Positions 18,800 through 27,455 of a DNA stretch of 64,000 nucleotides are shown piece by piece. Position 1 is the stretch's first letter, and the number at the start of each line of letters is the position of its first letter. Location of the stretch: positions 1 to 64,000 of the forward strand of contig NZ_JAGGLI010000009.1 of NCBI RefSeq assembly GCF_017874355.1, in the 5' to 3' direction. The stretch comes from Acetoanaerobium pronyense. Lineage in GTDB: Bacteria > Bacillota > Clostridia > Peptostreptococcales > Filifactoraceae. The position numbers and the translations under genes were made by a program. The notes under the pieces were generated by a model. The model was given only the letters and a program-made list of their open reading frames with translations. It ran no database searches and was not told the DNA's origin.

Positions 18800-19978
18800 C
18801 TAGTCTAATAATTTTTCTCCTGCTATTTTTATTCCTATGGCTCCAAGTGGTGCAGTAACAACTATTGAAAGCACTGAAATCGCAAGTATTAGCTCTCCAG
18901 AAGGCACACCAAGGGAAAGAGGTACCGCCCCCATAGCAGCCTGCACTGTAGCCTTTGGAATATATGCTATTACAGAAAATAGCTTTTCCTTTTTTTCAAG
19001 CTTTGTTCCTAGAAGTGAAATCATTACTCCAAGGCTCCTAAATATCAGCCCTCCTAATATTATTAAAAGTCCTAAGACTCCAGAATCAAGCATTACATTA
19101 ATATTTACCTGAGCTCCAACAAGTACAAATAGTAGGATTTCTGCAAAAACCCATACCTTGTTAAACTTTAGTGATAGCCTTTTTGCCCTTGCAAAATCCT
19201 TTTCAAGTATTACAAACCCTATTGCCATAACTCCAAGAAGACTAGCAAATGGAATATTAATTTCAAGAAGTAAATCCTCGGTAGCATTTAAGAGTATAGC
19301 TATTGCAATTATTATAAGAACCTTTTTAGTGTCCCTCATATGATGTTTTTTAAATAGATTTATAAGAATATACCCTATTATTCCACCTGCTATAATTCCA
19401 AGAGCTATAGATACTGGAATCCCTAAGATATTTCTCAACACGCTAGATGAATTTCCCATATAAAGTCCTGCAAAGCTTGAAAATATGGTTATTGCAAATA
19501 CGTCATCTACAGATGCCCCTGCAAGTATTAACGTGGGTACAGAGTTTTTCTCTCCTTTTTTTCTATCTATAAAATCCAGCATAGATGGAACTATTACAGC
19601 TGGAGAAACAGCCGCTATTATAAATCCAAGCATCCCAGCCTCTACAAATGGTATCTCAAATAAATACATAGCTATAAAAAGTACTGCAAACCCCTCCATA
19701 ATTCCTGGGATTGAGCTCATACGTATAGCTGCTCCTCCCACCTTGTTTAGCTGATCTCTATTTAATCCAAAACCTGCTCTTAGAAGTATTACTATAAGTG
19801 CTATCTTTCTAAGGTCTGATGATATTGTCATGATTTCACTGCTTATCATATCTAATCCATATGGACCCATCGCTACCCCTACAATTAGCATTCCAAGTAG
19901 CCCAGGCAGCTTTAACTTTTCAAATATTTTGTTCATAAAAAGTCCAAGTATCAATATAATTGCTAAACTAACTGCCAT
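18800..19978 (-). CDS. Cation:proton antiporter (CPA family)
   Basis: 392 residues with about 11-12 transmembrane helices. KLPGLLGMLIVGVAMGPYGL and GFIIAAVSPAVIVPSML are typical of sodium/proton exchangers, and LILAGASVDDVFAITIFSSF carries the acidic pair expected at the ion site. There is no C-terminal TrkA-N or universal-stress regulatory domain. It probably exchanges Na+ or K+ for H+ across the membrane, with specificity unknown. It is a single gene, divergent from the PHP phosphatase gene with about 55 bp between them. Confidence 0.85.
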   Translation of the reverse strand: MAVSLAIILILGLFMNKIFEKLKLPGLLGMLIVGVAMGPYGLDMISSEIMTISSDLRKIALIVILLRAGFGLNRDQLNKVGGAAIRMSSIPGIMEGFAVLFIAMYLFEIPFVEAGMLGFIIAAVSPAVIVPSMLDFIDRKKGEKNSVPTLILAGASVDDVFAITIFSSFAGLYMGNSSSVLRNILGIPVSIALGIIAGGIIGYILINLFKKHHMRDTKKVLIIIAIAILLNATEDLLLEINIPFASLLGVMAIGFVILEKDFARAKRLSLKFNKVWVFAEILLFVLVGAQVNINVMLDSGVLGLLIILGGLIFRSLGVMISLLGTKLEKKEKLFSVIAYIPKATVQAAMGAVPLSLGVPSGELILAISVLSIVVTAPLGAIGIKIAGEKLLD

Positions 19979-20033
19979 AACAAATCTCCCTCCTAATATG
20001 ATAGTATATATCTAGATACTTATTTTTGAAAGG

Positions 20034-20849
20034 ATGATTGTTTTGATAAGAAAGGATTATCATATACACACAAGTCACTCAGATGACTGCAATATACCTA
20101 TGGAGGAAATGATACTTTCTGCAATTGATAAGGGTTTTAATGAAATCGCTCTAACTGACCATGTGGACTTTGACTATCCAGATAGAGAAAAAGCCTTCGT
20201 GGTTGATTATGACGTTTATACTGAAGAATTTTTCCCTCTAAAGGAAAAGTATAAAAACAAAATTAACATACTTCTTGGAGTGGAGATTGGTCTTCAGCCT
20301 CATCTTACAGAGGATATAAAAAAGCTATTAAATTCTTATCCATTTGACTTTGCAATAGGCTCCAGTCATACCATAAACAGTATGGATGTATATATGCCAA
20401 AGTTTTTTGAGGGAAAGAGTCAAAAAGAGGCTTATACAGAGTATTTTTTAGATGTACTAAACTGTAGCAAGATGACAGATTGCTACAACGTATATGGCCA
20501 CCTTGATTATATAAACAGATATGGAGGCTTTGAATCAAAGATTCTTAGATATCAGGATTACAGCGATATAATAGATGAGATACTGAAAGTTATAATAGAA
20601 AATGGAAAAGGTCTTGAAATTAACACATCAGGCTTTAGATACGGCCTTAATCAGTCCCATCCTCAAAGAGATATACTAATTAGATATAAAGAGCTTGGTG
20701 GCGAAATACTTGTTGCCGGCTCAGATTCTCATAGACCTCAGGATATAGGGTGTAGTTTTGATTATGTCCACCACACTCTAAAGGACATAGGATATAGATA
20801 CCTCGCTAGTTTTGAAAAAATGAAGCCAAATATGTATAAAATTGATTAA
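20034..20849 (+). CDS. Histidinol-phosphatase of the PHP family (HisJ-like)
   Basis: About 271 residues. The PHP metal-binding motif DYHIHTSHSDDC is at the N-terminus. Further metal ligands lie in EIALTDHVDFD, LLGVEIGLQP, IGSSHT, VYGHLDYINRYG and the C-terminal VAGSDSHRPQDIG. It fits HisJ, which dephosphorylates L-histidinol phosphate, but PHP phosphoesterases of other specificity look similar and no his genes are nearby. The ATG at 20034 directly follows GAAAGG, and the TTG at 20043 (9 nt spacing) may be the true start. A hairpin shared with the convergent ABC gene ends it. Confidence 0.85.
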   Translation: MIVLIRKDYHIHTSHSDDCNIPMEEMILSAIDKGFNEIALTDHVDFDYPDREKAFVVDYDVYTEEFFPLKEKYKNKINILLGVEIGLQPHLTEDIKKLLNSYPFDFAIGSSHTINSMDVYMPKFFEGKSQKEAYTEYFLDVLNCSKMTDCYNVYGHLDYINRYGGFESKILRYQDYSDIIDEILKVIIENGKGLEINTSGFRYGLNQSHPQRDILIRYKELGGEILVAGSDSHRPQDIGCSFDYVHHTLKDIGYRYLASFEKMKPNMYKID

Positions 20850-20875
20850 ACATAAAATTATTTCTTATTTCTCTA

Positions 20876-20917
20876 AAATGGATATGAATCTTCTAGACTA
20901 AAGGCTCATATCCATTT
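20876..20917. terminator. Hairpin terminator at the convergent gene ends
   Basis: AAATGGATATGA pairs perfectly with TCATATCCATTT (12 bp, 18-nt loop). The right arm codes for the last residues of the ABC ATPase and its stop codon. Flanking T-runs are weak, so the strength is uncertain. Confidence 0.6.
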
Positions 20918-21578
20918 CCCTTGCAAAATACTTTTTTCTATATTCCTTATCTACTTTTATTGTTTCTAAATATTTTAGTGGCGGGCCCTGCATCTTATGG
21001 ATGTAGTCCGCCATATACACAGCCTCTATCATATCATGGGTTACAAATATAAAATACCTTCCCTTGTTGTTCCAGCTGCTTAGTATATAATCCATAAGGG
21101 ATTTTTTTATTTTATAATCCAGCCCTTTAAAAGGCTCGTCCATTATAAATATATCTCCTCTATAGGCAAGCGCCCTTGCAATAGATGTCCTTTGCTTCAT
21201 TCCCCCAGAAAGCTCCCTTGGGTAACTATCCTTAAAACTATTAAGCTCTACAAGATTAATATATTTGTCAGCAAGAGAATCCGCCTCATCTTTGCTATAC
21301 CTATCCTCAAGAACAAATAGTATATTTTCCTTTACAGTTCTCCAAGGAAGCAGTCTGTCCTCTTGAAAAACATAAGAGTGGTTTTTATCATAAATTCCTT
21401 CAATATCTCCACTATCCTTTTGAAGAATTCCAGTAAGAATGTTTATAAGTGTTGTTTTACCACATCCTGAAGGACCTATTATGCAATGAATCTTGTCCCT
21501 TTCAAACTCCATGGAAAAATCCATAATTGCATCTATATTTTCAAAGGATTTATATACGTTTTTAATAATTATACTCAT
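20898..21578 (-). CDS. ABC transporter ATP-binding protein, SsuB/TauB type
   Basis: 226 residues. Walker A GPSGCGKTTLINILTGI, Q-loop VFQEDRLLPW, signature ELSGGMKQRTSIARALA, Walker B IFIMDEPFKGLD, switch FVTHDMIEAV. The order and the VFQEDRLLPWRTVKENI stretch place it with nitrate/sulfonate/taurine-type importers. It powers uptake with the permease and lipoprotein encoded just upstream. It starts at ATG 21578, 18 bp after the permease stop, with only a weak Shine-Dalgarno sequence, so coupled translation is likely. The substrate is undetermined. Confidence 0.92.
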   Translation of the reverse strand: MSIIIKNVYKSFENIDAIMDFSMEFERDKIHCIIGPSGCGKTTLINILTGILQKDSGDIEGIYDKNHSYVFQEDRLLPWRTVKENILFVLEDRYSKDEADSLADKYINLVELNSFKDSYPRELSGGMKQRTSIARALAYRGDIFIMDEPFKGLDYKIKKSLMDYILSSWNNKGRYFIFVTHDMIEAVYMADYIHKMQGPPLKYLETIKVDKEYRKKYFAREMDMSL

Positions 21579-21595
21579 CTCAATCAGTCCATTTC

Positions 21596-22351
21596 CTAAT
21601 ACTTTCTATTTTTCATAAAATAGGTAAATGTATTTTCAAATAAAAAGCTTAACAATATAACAATTACAGTCCATGCGAATAATGATACAGAGTCAAGATA
21701 TGCCTTTGATTGAAAAAGATTCGTACCTATAGAGTTTCTAGGGCTGCTAAGAACCTCTGCTGCTACAGTTACCTTCCAGCCAAGGCCAAGTGCAGATATG
21801 CATCCCGATATAAAATAAGGTCTTAATGAAGGAATATAAATATCTTTAAGTATTTTTTTTTGCTTTACCTTATATATTCTTGCCATCTCTAAAAGCTTAC
21901 TATCAACGCTTCTTATTCCCTGAACTATATTTGTCCATATGATTGGAAAGCACATCAAAAAGCATATAAAGATTGGAGCTGTGGATGATGAAAACCAGAT
22001 TAGAGCTATTATTATAAAAGACATTACTGGAGTTGATTTGATAGCTACCATCATTGGCTGGACAAAATCATATATCTGTTTATTAAGTCCTGAAATAATT
22101 CCAAGAATAAGTCCAAGAATTACTGAAATTATTATACCTGCAAAAACCCTATATATAGTGTAATATACTGCTCTCCAAAAGCTTATTTCAAATATAAGCT
22201 CGTATACCCTTTTCATCACATTAAAAGGAGAGGGAAGGTATAGTTCCCTTCCCACAATCATATATGATATCTGCCAAATCAAAATCCAAAATATTCCTAT
22301 GGCTAATTTTGATGCAATTTTAACTATCTTATCTTTGGTAGTAGAAATCAT
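21596..22351 (-). CDS. ABC transporter permease, SsuC/TauC type
   Basis: About 251 residues from ATG 22351 (MISTTKDKIVKIASK). The open frame extends 22 codons further into the preceding gene without a good RBS. There are six transmembrane segments, with the binding-protein-dependent permease loop near LEMARIYKVKQKKILKDIYI and PSLRPYFISGCISALGLGWK (EAA-type loop). It forms the membrane channel of the importer. The start overlaps the 3' end of the substrate-binding protein gene by about 23 bp, so the three genes are one operon in the order binding protein, permease, ATPase. Confidence 0.9.
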   Translation of the reverse strand: MISTTKDKIVKIASKLAIGIFWILIWQISYMIVGRELYLPSPFNVMKRVYELIFEISFWRAVYYTIYRVFAGIIISVILGLILGIISGLNKQIYDFVQPMMVAIKSTPVMSFIIIALIWFSSSTAPIFICFLMCFPIIWTNIVQGIRSVDSKLLEMARIYKVKQKKILKDIYIPSLRPYFISGCISALGLGWKVTVAAEVLSSPRNSIGTNLFQSKAYLDSVSLFAWTVIVILLSFLFENTFTYFMKNRKY

Positions 22352-23354
22352 CTTTAGGCAACTTACCTCCAATTGATTTTGGTTCAAAGTTAAAAAGTAT
22401 ATTATAGTACTCTTCAAGATCAGATCTTATATCCATAGCATCAATAAATACTATATTTGAGTATGGTATTGCATTTTTTGCCACCTGTGGATTTGGAAGG
22501 ATCTCGAATTTAGCAATAAGCTCAGCGGCTTCATCTTGATTGCTATTTACAAAGTTCACAGATTCTTTATATTCCTCAAGAAATTTCTCCAGTGCTTCTT
22601 TATTATTTTCAGCAAACTCTCTTTGAACTATAATTGCTCCCATAGGAAGATTACTATCTGTTCCTGAAGCTTCTCTATATTCCTTTGTAATATCAAGAGC
22701 AATTCTAAGGTCTTCATTTCTCATCATAGCTGTTGTAACATGGGGCTGAGGTAAAAGAGCAAGGTCTACATCCCCCTGAGCAAGGGCTGTGGCAAGGTCC
22801 GCATTTTGAAGTGTGAAATCTACTTCTAAATCCCTATCTATATCTAGATTGTTTTCCTGAAGCAGATATCTAAGTACAAAATCCGGAGTAGCTCCAATCC
22901 CGCTTACATGGAGATTTTTTCCCCTTAAATCCTCCATAGTATTTACAGTATCCCCATTTTCAACTATGTAAAGAACCCCAAGTGTATTTACAGCTACTAT
23001 TTGTACCTGACCCTCTGTCCTATTATATAGTGTAAGGGCAAGATTTGAAGGAACAGCAGCTATGTCTACCTCTTTGCTTATTATCTTTCCGACTATATCA
23101 TCAGGACTATCAGCAAGGGATATATTGTAGTTAAGAGCCCCTTCATCATTTTCACTTTTTTCCATAATATCCACAAGCCCCATACCTGTAGGTCCTTTAA
23201 GGGCTACTATGCTTATATCTTCCTTTATCTGGGTATCTTCTTGAGCCTGATTCCCCACTTCTTTAGTATCATTTGGCGTGCAGCCCATAAGAGCTGTAGC
23301 AAGAATCGCCAGTACAATAACCTTCGAAAATCTTGAAGCAAATTTTTTCATCAT
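22329..23354 (-). CDS. ABC transporter substrate-binding lipoprotein (SsuA/NMT1-like)
   Basis: 341 residues with a lipoprotein signal peptide ending in the lipobox LMGC, so it should be anchored to the outer face of the membrane. The mature protein has the two-lobed fold of NMT1/SsuA-type binding proteins: ISIVALKGPTGMGLVDIMEK, VDIAAVPSNLALTLYNRTEG, GIGATPDFVLRYLLQENN, LALLPQPHVTTAMM. The LPQPHVTTA motif is common in clostridial members annotated for sulfonate, nitrate or thiamine-precursor uptake. No riboswitch (TPP or S-box) is visible upstream, so the substrate stays open. RBS GGGAGG, 6-7 nt before ATG 23354. First gene of a three-gene operon. Confidence 0.88.
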   Translation of the reverse strand: MMKKFASRFSKVIVLAILATALMGCTPNDTKEVGNQAQEDTQIKEDISIVALKGPTGMGLVDIMEKSENDEGALNYNISLADSPDDIVGKIISKEVDIAAVPSNLALTLYNRTEGQVQIVAVNTLGVLYIVENGDTVNTMEDLRGKNLHVSGIGATPDFVLRYLLQENNLDIDRDLEVDFTLQNADLATALAQGDVDLALLPQPHVTTAMMRNEDLRIALDITKEYREASGTDSNLPMGAIIVQREFAENNKEALEKFLEEYKESVNFVNSNQDEAAELIAKFEILPNPQVAKNAIPYSNIVFIDAMDIRSDLEEYYNILFNFEPKSIGGKLPKDDFYYQR

Positions 23355-23574
23355 GTAATTCCTCCCTAAGCTATTTAGTATTACACCTCTATGATACTAC
23401 TTTCCAAATAAAAAATAAACAATCTCAAGTATTTGTGTTCTTTCCTACTCTAAACTAATTTGAATTGCATGAAATTATATTTTTTAAAATTATTTGTTTA
23501 ATAAAAAAAGAGGCGGGTATATTTAGTACTAGTTAGTAATATTTTGTAATTATATATTTAGGAGGAATTAAAAA

Positions 23575-24189
23575 ATGAAAGTGCTTATCGTTTATTACTC
23601 ACATTATGGACATATACACACTATGGCTGATGCAATAGCCGAAGGGGTCAGAGAAGTGGAAGGCATGGAACCTGTAATTAGAAGAGTTCCTCAAACGTTA
23701 AATGAAGATGTGCTTGAAAAGATGGGTGCGCTTGATTATTATAATAAAACAAAAGATATTCCTATTGTGACTCATGACGAAATGAAAGAGGCTAGTGCCA
23801 TAGTATTTGGTACTCCTACTAGATATGGGAATATGGCATCTCAAATGGCTTCTTTTATAGATACTACAGGTGGACTGTGGGCAGAGGGAGCCTTAGTTGG
23901 AAAGGTTGGCTCTGTATTTACATCAACTGGAACCCAGCACGGAGGGCAAGAGTCTACAATTCTTTCATTTCACAAAACTCTTCTTCATCACGGTATGGTA
24001 ATAGCAGGTCTTCCTTATGCTTTTGCTGGGCAGAGCAGAATAGATGAAATAACTGGCGCATCCCCTTATGGAGCATCTACAGTTGCAGGACCTGATGGAT
24101 CTAGAATGCCAAGCGAAAATGAGCTTGATGGCGCAAGATGGCAAGGAAGATACGTAGCTCAATTAGCTAAAAAGCTAGGCGTTAAATAA
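23575..24189 (+). CDS. wrbA: NAD(P)H:quinone oxidoreductase, WrbA type
   Basis: 204 residues, typical of WrbA. The flavodoxin-like FMN site is visible as [18 protein letters not shown], then [20 protein letters not shown] and [29 protein letters not shown] lies in the C-terminal part. It reduces quinones by two electrons using NAD(P)H and FMN in the cytoplasm, protecting against oxidative stress. The RBS AGGAGG lies 9 nt before ATG 23575. It is followed by a long imperfect terminator (24216-24275) and so is monocistronic. Confidence 0.93.
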   Translation: MKVLIVYYSHYGHIHTMADAIAEGVREVEGMEPVIRRVPQTLNEDVLEKMGALDYYNKTKDIPIVTHDEMKEASAIVFGTPTRYGNMASQMASFIDTTGGLWAEGALVGKVGSVFTSTGTQHGGQESTILSFHKTLLHHGMVIAGLPYAFAGQSRIDEITGASPYGASTVAGPDGSRMPSENELDGARWQGRYVAQLAKKLGVK

Positions 24190-24215
24190 TTACCTAAATT
24201 ATAACTATTAGATTT

Positions 24216-24275
24216 AAAATAACTCCAATTTAGAAATCCTAATTAAAATTAGATTTCTAGTTGGGGTTATTTTAT
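24216..24275 (+). terminator. Terminator of wrbA
   Basis: AAATAACTCCAA and TTTAGAAATC pair imperfectly with GATTTCTA and TTGGGGTTATTT. A T-rich tail follows. Confidence 0.65.
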
Positions 24276-24407
24276 TGTAAAAAACATTAAAATAAGATTA
24301 AAAATTCAGATAAATTCTAGATTATTTTTGTTTTTTATACTATATTGCCTATACAAAGTTAATTTTAGAATATTATCTAAAAAACCTAAAACTGGGGGGA
24401 AGTAAAA

Positions 24408-24920
24408 ATGAAAAATCTTATAATTTATGGAACTAAGCATGGTTGTGCTAAAAGATGTGCAGAGCTCCTTTCAGAAATGCTTGAAGGAGAAACAGATATA
24501 GTAGACATAAAGGAAAAATCAAATATCGATTTGTTAGACTATGACAGCATAATCATTGGTGGTTCTATATATGCTGGAAAAATAAACAAAGATATATATA
24601 GCTTCACAACTACCAATGAAAATCTTCTTCATAAAAAGAAGCTCGGTCTATTCATATGCTCTATGAATAAAAGTTTAGAGGATAAACAAATAAAAGAATC
24701 GTTCCCCTCCTCTCTTCTTGAGAGTGCAAGGGTGGCTGAAAATTTTGGCGGTGAGTTTAGATTAAATGAAATGAACTTTATGGAGAAGATGATAGTAAAA
24801 ATGGTCTCTAAATCCCTTGAAAAGGAAGGTGCTGAATCTTCCGTATCCATGAAAGACGATATCGATAAAGTCTCTATTGATACTATAAAGAATTTTGCAG
24901 ACTCTATGAACAGAAGCTAA
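24408..24920 (+). CDS. Flavodoxin-domain protein (HemG-like)
   Basis: 170 residues with a flavodoxin fold: MKNLIIYGTKHGCAKRCAEL (phosphate loop), IIIGGSIYAGKINKDIY and LGLFICSMNKSLEDKQIKES. This pattern matches the flavodoxin family that includes the menaquinone-dependent protoporphyrinogen oxidase HemG, but no heme genes are nearby and clostridial members may be general redox proteins. It is cytoplasmic, and FMN binding is expected. The start at ATG 24408 follows GGGGGGAAG. A strong terminator follows. Confidence 0.8.
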   Translation: MKNLIIYGTKHGCAKRCAELLSEMLEGETDIVDIKEKSNIDLLDYDSIIIGGSIYAGKINKDIYSFTTTNENLLHKKKLGLFICSMNKSLEDKQIKESFPSSLLESARVAENFGGEFRLNEMNFMEKMIVKMVSKSLEKEGAESSVSMKDDIDKVSIDTIKNFADSMNRS

Positions 24921-24921
24921 A

Positions 24922-24980
24922 AAAAATCCTAGATTATTCTTAGTCTACAACTTTGTAGAAACAGATAATCTAGGATTTTT
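24922..24980. terminator. Terminator between flavodoxin and MATE genes
   Basis: AAAAATCCTAGATTAT pairs with ATAATCTAGGATTTTT, with an inner CTACAA...TTGTAG hairpin. It is suitable for both convergent genes. Confidence 0.85.
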
Positions 24981-24990
24981 AAATTGTTTT

Positions 24991-26388
24991 TTAACAAACT
25001 TCTATAGGGATTTGCTTTAATTTTTTAATTGAGTCTTTCTTGAATCCAGACTCTCTTTTACCATAAAGCTCTCTCTTGCTCTTACCTATAAAGTATATTC
25101 CTGTAAGGGCAGATAATATATCTGTGATAGGATATGTCCACCACGCCCCATTCATTCCAAATACATTTACCATAACTACCACAAGTGGAAGAAAAAGTAT
25201 CATCTGTCTATATATGGAAAGTACGAATCCTTCCCGTCCTTTTCCTATCGACTGGCAATAATATATGGATACATAGTATATACTTATGATTGGAAATACT
25301 ACTATTGTCTGTATAAATGCAGAGATAGTCTGATTTAATATGGCTTCATCCTTTAAAAAGCTTCCTATTAGAGCTGGAGCAAAATACATTATAGCTCCCC
25401 AAAGTACAGTCGAGCTTAGCAGAACCATTTTTATGGTCTTTTTTACTATCTCATTTAGTCTGTCATAATCCTTTGACCCATAGCTATAAGAGGCAAGGGG
25501 CTGCATTCCTGCGCTTATTCCTATTATAGTTATATACATAAACATGGAAACTCTTGTGATTGCTCCAACTATTACAACTGCATCATTTCCACCTATTGGA
25601 AGAAGGATATTGTTTAGTAGCCCTATCACAACTGCATCTGAAATCTCTACTATAAATGTTGCAAAACCAATAACTATTATGCTCTTTGATGCAGACTTTG
25701 CATATCTTGGAGAAAGGTCAAATCCCTCTCTTGTGCTCATCCTATGTATCATAAAAAAGCTATATGAAAACGCAGCCATTTGAGAAACTAAAGTGGAGAT
25801 TGCAGCACCTTCTACTCCAAAATCAAATATCCCAACAAGTGCAAAATCCACAATTATATTTATAATTGCTCCAAGACTTGTGGATATAAGGGTGACCTTT
25901 GGGTTTCCCATAGCTGTTATTGTATATCCAAATATATTTGTAAATCCTAAAAACAGGCTTCCAAGTACTACAATATTGAGGTAGGATTTGGAAAGAGTGT
26001 ATATATTTCCTCTAGCTCCAAGCGCACTAAGGATTTCGCTTGAAAAAATAAAAAATAAAAGTGGAACCATACCAAGTATTATAATTCCTAAAAACACAGC
26101 ACTTCTAATGCTTTCTTTGAGTTTATCCTTATTTTTCTCCCCTAATGCCCTAGATATCCTTGTAGCGCCTCCTACCCCTATCATAAGAGAAATAGCTATT
26201 ATAAGTCTTTGGATAGGAAAGGCTATGCTCATAGCACCTACTGCATCTGCTCCAACATATCTACCTACAAAAAAAGTATCCACCATGTTGTAAAGCTCTG
26301 CCATAAGTATAGTAATTACTCCTGGAATCGCAAATCTTACCAGTGCCTTTGTCACATTTTTTTCTGTGAACACTGAATGGCCTATCAT
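24991..26388 (-). CDS. MATE-family efflux transporter
   Basis: 465 residues with 12 predicted transmembrane helices in two MatE domains. The first half starts with FAIPGVITILMAELYNMVDT and FFVGRYVGADAVGAMSIAFP, the second with IVEISDAVVIGLLNNILLPIGG. MATE proteins export cationic drugs or metabolites in exchange for Na+ or H+. The C-terminus after helix 12 is a short basic tail. The start at ATG 26388 lies about 70 nt downstream of the terminator of a promoter-RNA-terminator cassette (26453-26558), which may control the gene by attenuation. Confidence 0.92.
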   Translation of the reverse strand: MIGHSVFTEKNVTKALVRFAIPGVITILMAELYNMVDTFFVGRYVGADAVGAMSIAFPIQRLIIAISLMIGVGGATRISRALGEKNKDKLKESIRSAVFLGIIILGMVPLLFFIFSSEILSALGARGNIYTLSKSYLNIVVLGSLFLGFTNIFGYTITAMGNPKVTLISTSLGAIINIIVDFALVGIFDFGVEGAAISTLVSQMAAFSYSFFMIHRMSTREGFDLSPRYAKSASKSIIVIGFATFIVEISDAVVIGLLNNILLPIGGNDAVVIVGAITRVSMFMYITIIGISAGMQPLASYSYGSKDYDRLNEIVKKTIKMVLLSSTVLWGAIMYFAPALIGSFLKDEAILNQTISAFIQTIVVFPIISIYYVSIYYCQSIGKGREGFVLSIYRQMILFLPLVVVMVNVFGMNGAWWTYPITDILSALTGIYFIGKSKRELYGKRESGFKKDSIKKLKQIPIEVC

Positions 26389-26452
26389 GTTATCAACCGT
26401 CCTTTTCTTTTTTCAAAGGCCTAAATAGTTTTAAGATTCTAATTTTGTTAAA

Positions 26453-26558
26453 ACCAAAAATATGCCTGAAAAGGAAGTTTCCTTTCCAAGCATATAAATC
26501 TCGTATTTTAGCCCTTTGTCTTAAAGGGGATTTTAGCACTTTTATATTTTTATGTCAA
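26453..26558 (-). ncRNA. Short RNA cassette, copy 1: promoter, ~70-nt RNA, terminator
   Basis: Minus strand: TTGACA (26558-26553), 17-nt spacer, TAAAAT (26535-26530), start expected near 26523. The RNA opens with the hairpin CCCTTT-AAGAC-AAAGGG, continues with CTAAAATAC and ends in a terminator (26495-26460, arms ATATGC...GGAA and TTCC...GCATAT) followed by TTTTT. A second copy lies at 34384-34491. Both precede a same-strand gene by 55-75 nt. It may be a small RNA or a terminator-type regulatory leader. I do not recognise it as a known riboswitch. Confidence 0.6.
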
Positions 26559-26568
26559 ATTTTTAGGA

Positions 26569-27249
26569 CTAAAACCATATCGGTATCTTTATATTTAAAG
26601 TCTTAATTAAATTTTTATTTATTAATGGTTCATCATATGAGTTTTCAAGCATAAATTTAAAGTCTTCTATGGACATCTCTATTTCTTCTTCAACAACTTC
26701 TTCAAATTCGTCTTCGAATATATAGTCATATATTTCTATAGGTTTTTCAAATATTTTTATAAATAGTTTTTTCTGAGGCTCTTTATTCCAAAAAATATTA
26801 AAATTATTGGAAAATTCTTTGAGTTTTCTAACCTTTATCTCTTTCTCAGATGCCCACATACTAGTAAGCAAAGAATAAAAATCCTCCATTTTTTTCACTT
26901 CTTTAGATACCCTCTTATCATCCTCCGTAATTTCTTTCAGTACTTCCTCTTTTAAAACCTCAAACGGAGATAAAGGTATAAATAACCCCTCACTTTTTCT
27001 ATCTATCCACGTATAAAAACAAGTTGGCAAAAATACATGTTGTAAAAAACCAAGGGCTGTATCTAAATCCTCATGAGAGCTCCATCCAGATCTAAAGATA
27101 TCTTTTTCTGTATCTATTATTCCTATGTATATAATTATAGATTCTGGGGTGATTAGTCTACTGTCATTGCCCCCAAATAAAATATTCTCTGTGTTTTTAA
27201 CTAGATTTTCCCAGAAATAAAAATTGTCTTTTTTATATAATGTATTCAT
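26569..27249 (-). CDS. Uncharacterised protein under a Fur-box promoter
   Basis: 226 residues, soluble, no signal peptide and no membrane helix. The sequence is rich in aromatic, Glu and Lys residues and ends with an acidic stretch (DYIFEDEFEEVVEEEIEMS). I recognise no family. ATG 27249 has GAGGAG 8 nt upstream. Immediately upstream is a perfect-spacing promoter overlapped by a Fur box, so expression should rise when iron is low. The gene stands alone: downstream comes the short RNA cassette and then the MATE gene on the same strand. The function is unknown; iron starvation is the only clue. Confidence 0.65.
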   Translation of the reverse strand: MNTLYKKDNFYFWENLVKNTENILFGGNDSRLITPESIIIYIGIIDTEKDIFRSGWSSHEDLDTALGFLQHVFLPTCFYTWIDRKSEGLFIPLSPFEVLKEEVLKEITEDDKRVSKEVKKMEDFYSLLTSMWASEKEIKVRKLKEFSNNFNIFWNKEPQKKLFIKIFEKPIEIYDYIFEDEFEEVVEEEIEMSIEDFKFMLENSYDEPLINKNLIKTLNIKIPIWF

Positions 27250-27272
27250 AAGTATTCTCCTCGATTCAATTC

Positions 27273-27320
27273 GGTAATGATTATCATTTTCATTGTATCG
27301 ATTAACTTTTTAATTGTCAA
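27273..27320 (-). promoter_or_regulatory. Sigma-A promoter with Fur box
   Basis: Minus strand TTGACA (27320-27315), 17-nt spacer, TACAAT (27297-27292). Directly after the -10, the 19-nt sequence at 27291-27273 matches the Fur consensus at 16 of 19 positions, with the core ATGATAATCATTA. A bound Fur dimer would cover the transcription start. Confidence 0.85.
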
Positions 27321-27397
27321 CAAAAGTAAAGAATCTAATAAAATACGTTATTGTCTCTGAAAGTTTTTCCATTAATCTCAAACTTGCATCACATAAA

Positions 27398-27436
27398 AAT
27401 ATGCCTAAAGAGGGAGGCCACCTCTTTAGGCATATT
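27398..27436 (-). terminator. Terminator of the cit cluster
   Basis: AATATGCCTAAAGAGG pairs perfectly with CCTCTTTAGGCATATT (16 bp), followed on the minus strand by TTTT. It lies about 20 bp after the citF stop. Confidence 0.9.
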
Positions 27437-27455
27437 AGTTTAAGCAAGTATATTT

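Noticed and set aside
23355-23574. A TPP or other riboswitch controlling the SsuA/NMT1-like ABC operon.
   Set aside because: The 220-bp divergent region contains only RBS and AT-rich sequence; no THI-box or S-box motifs are visible.
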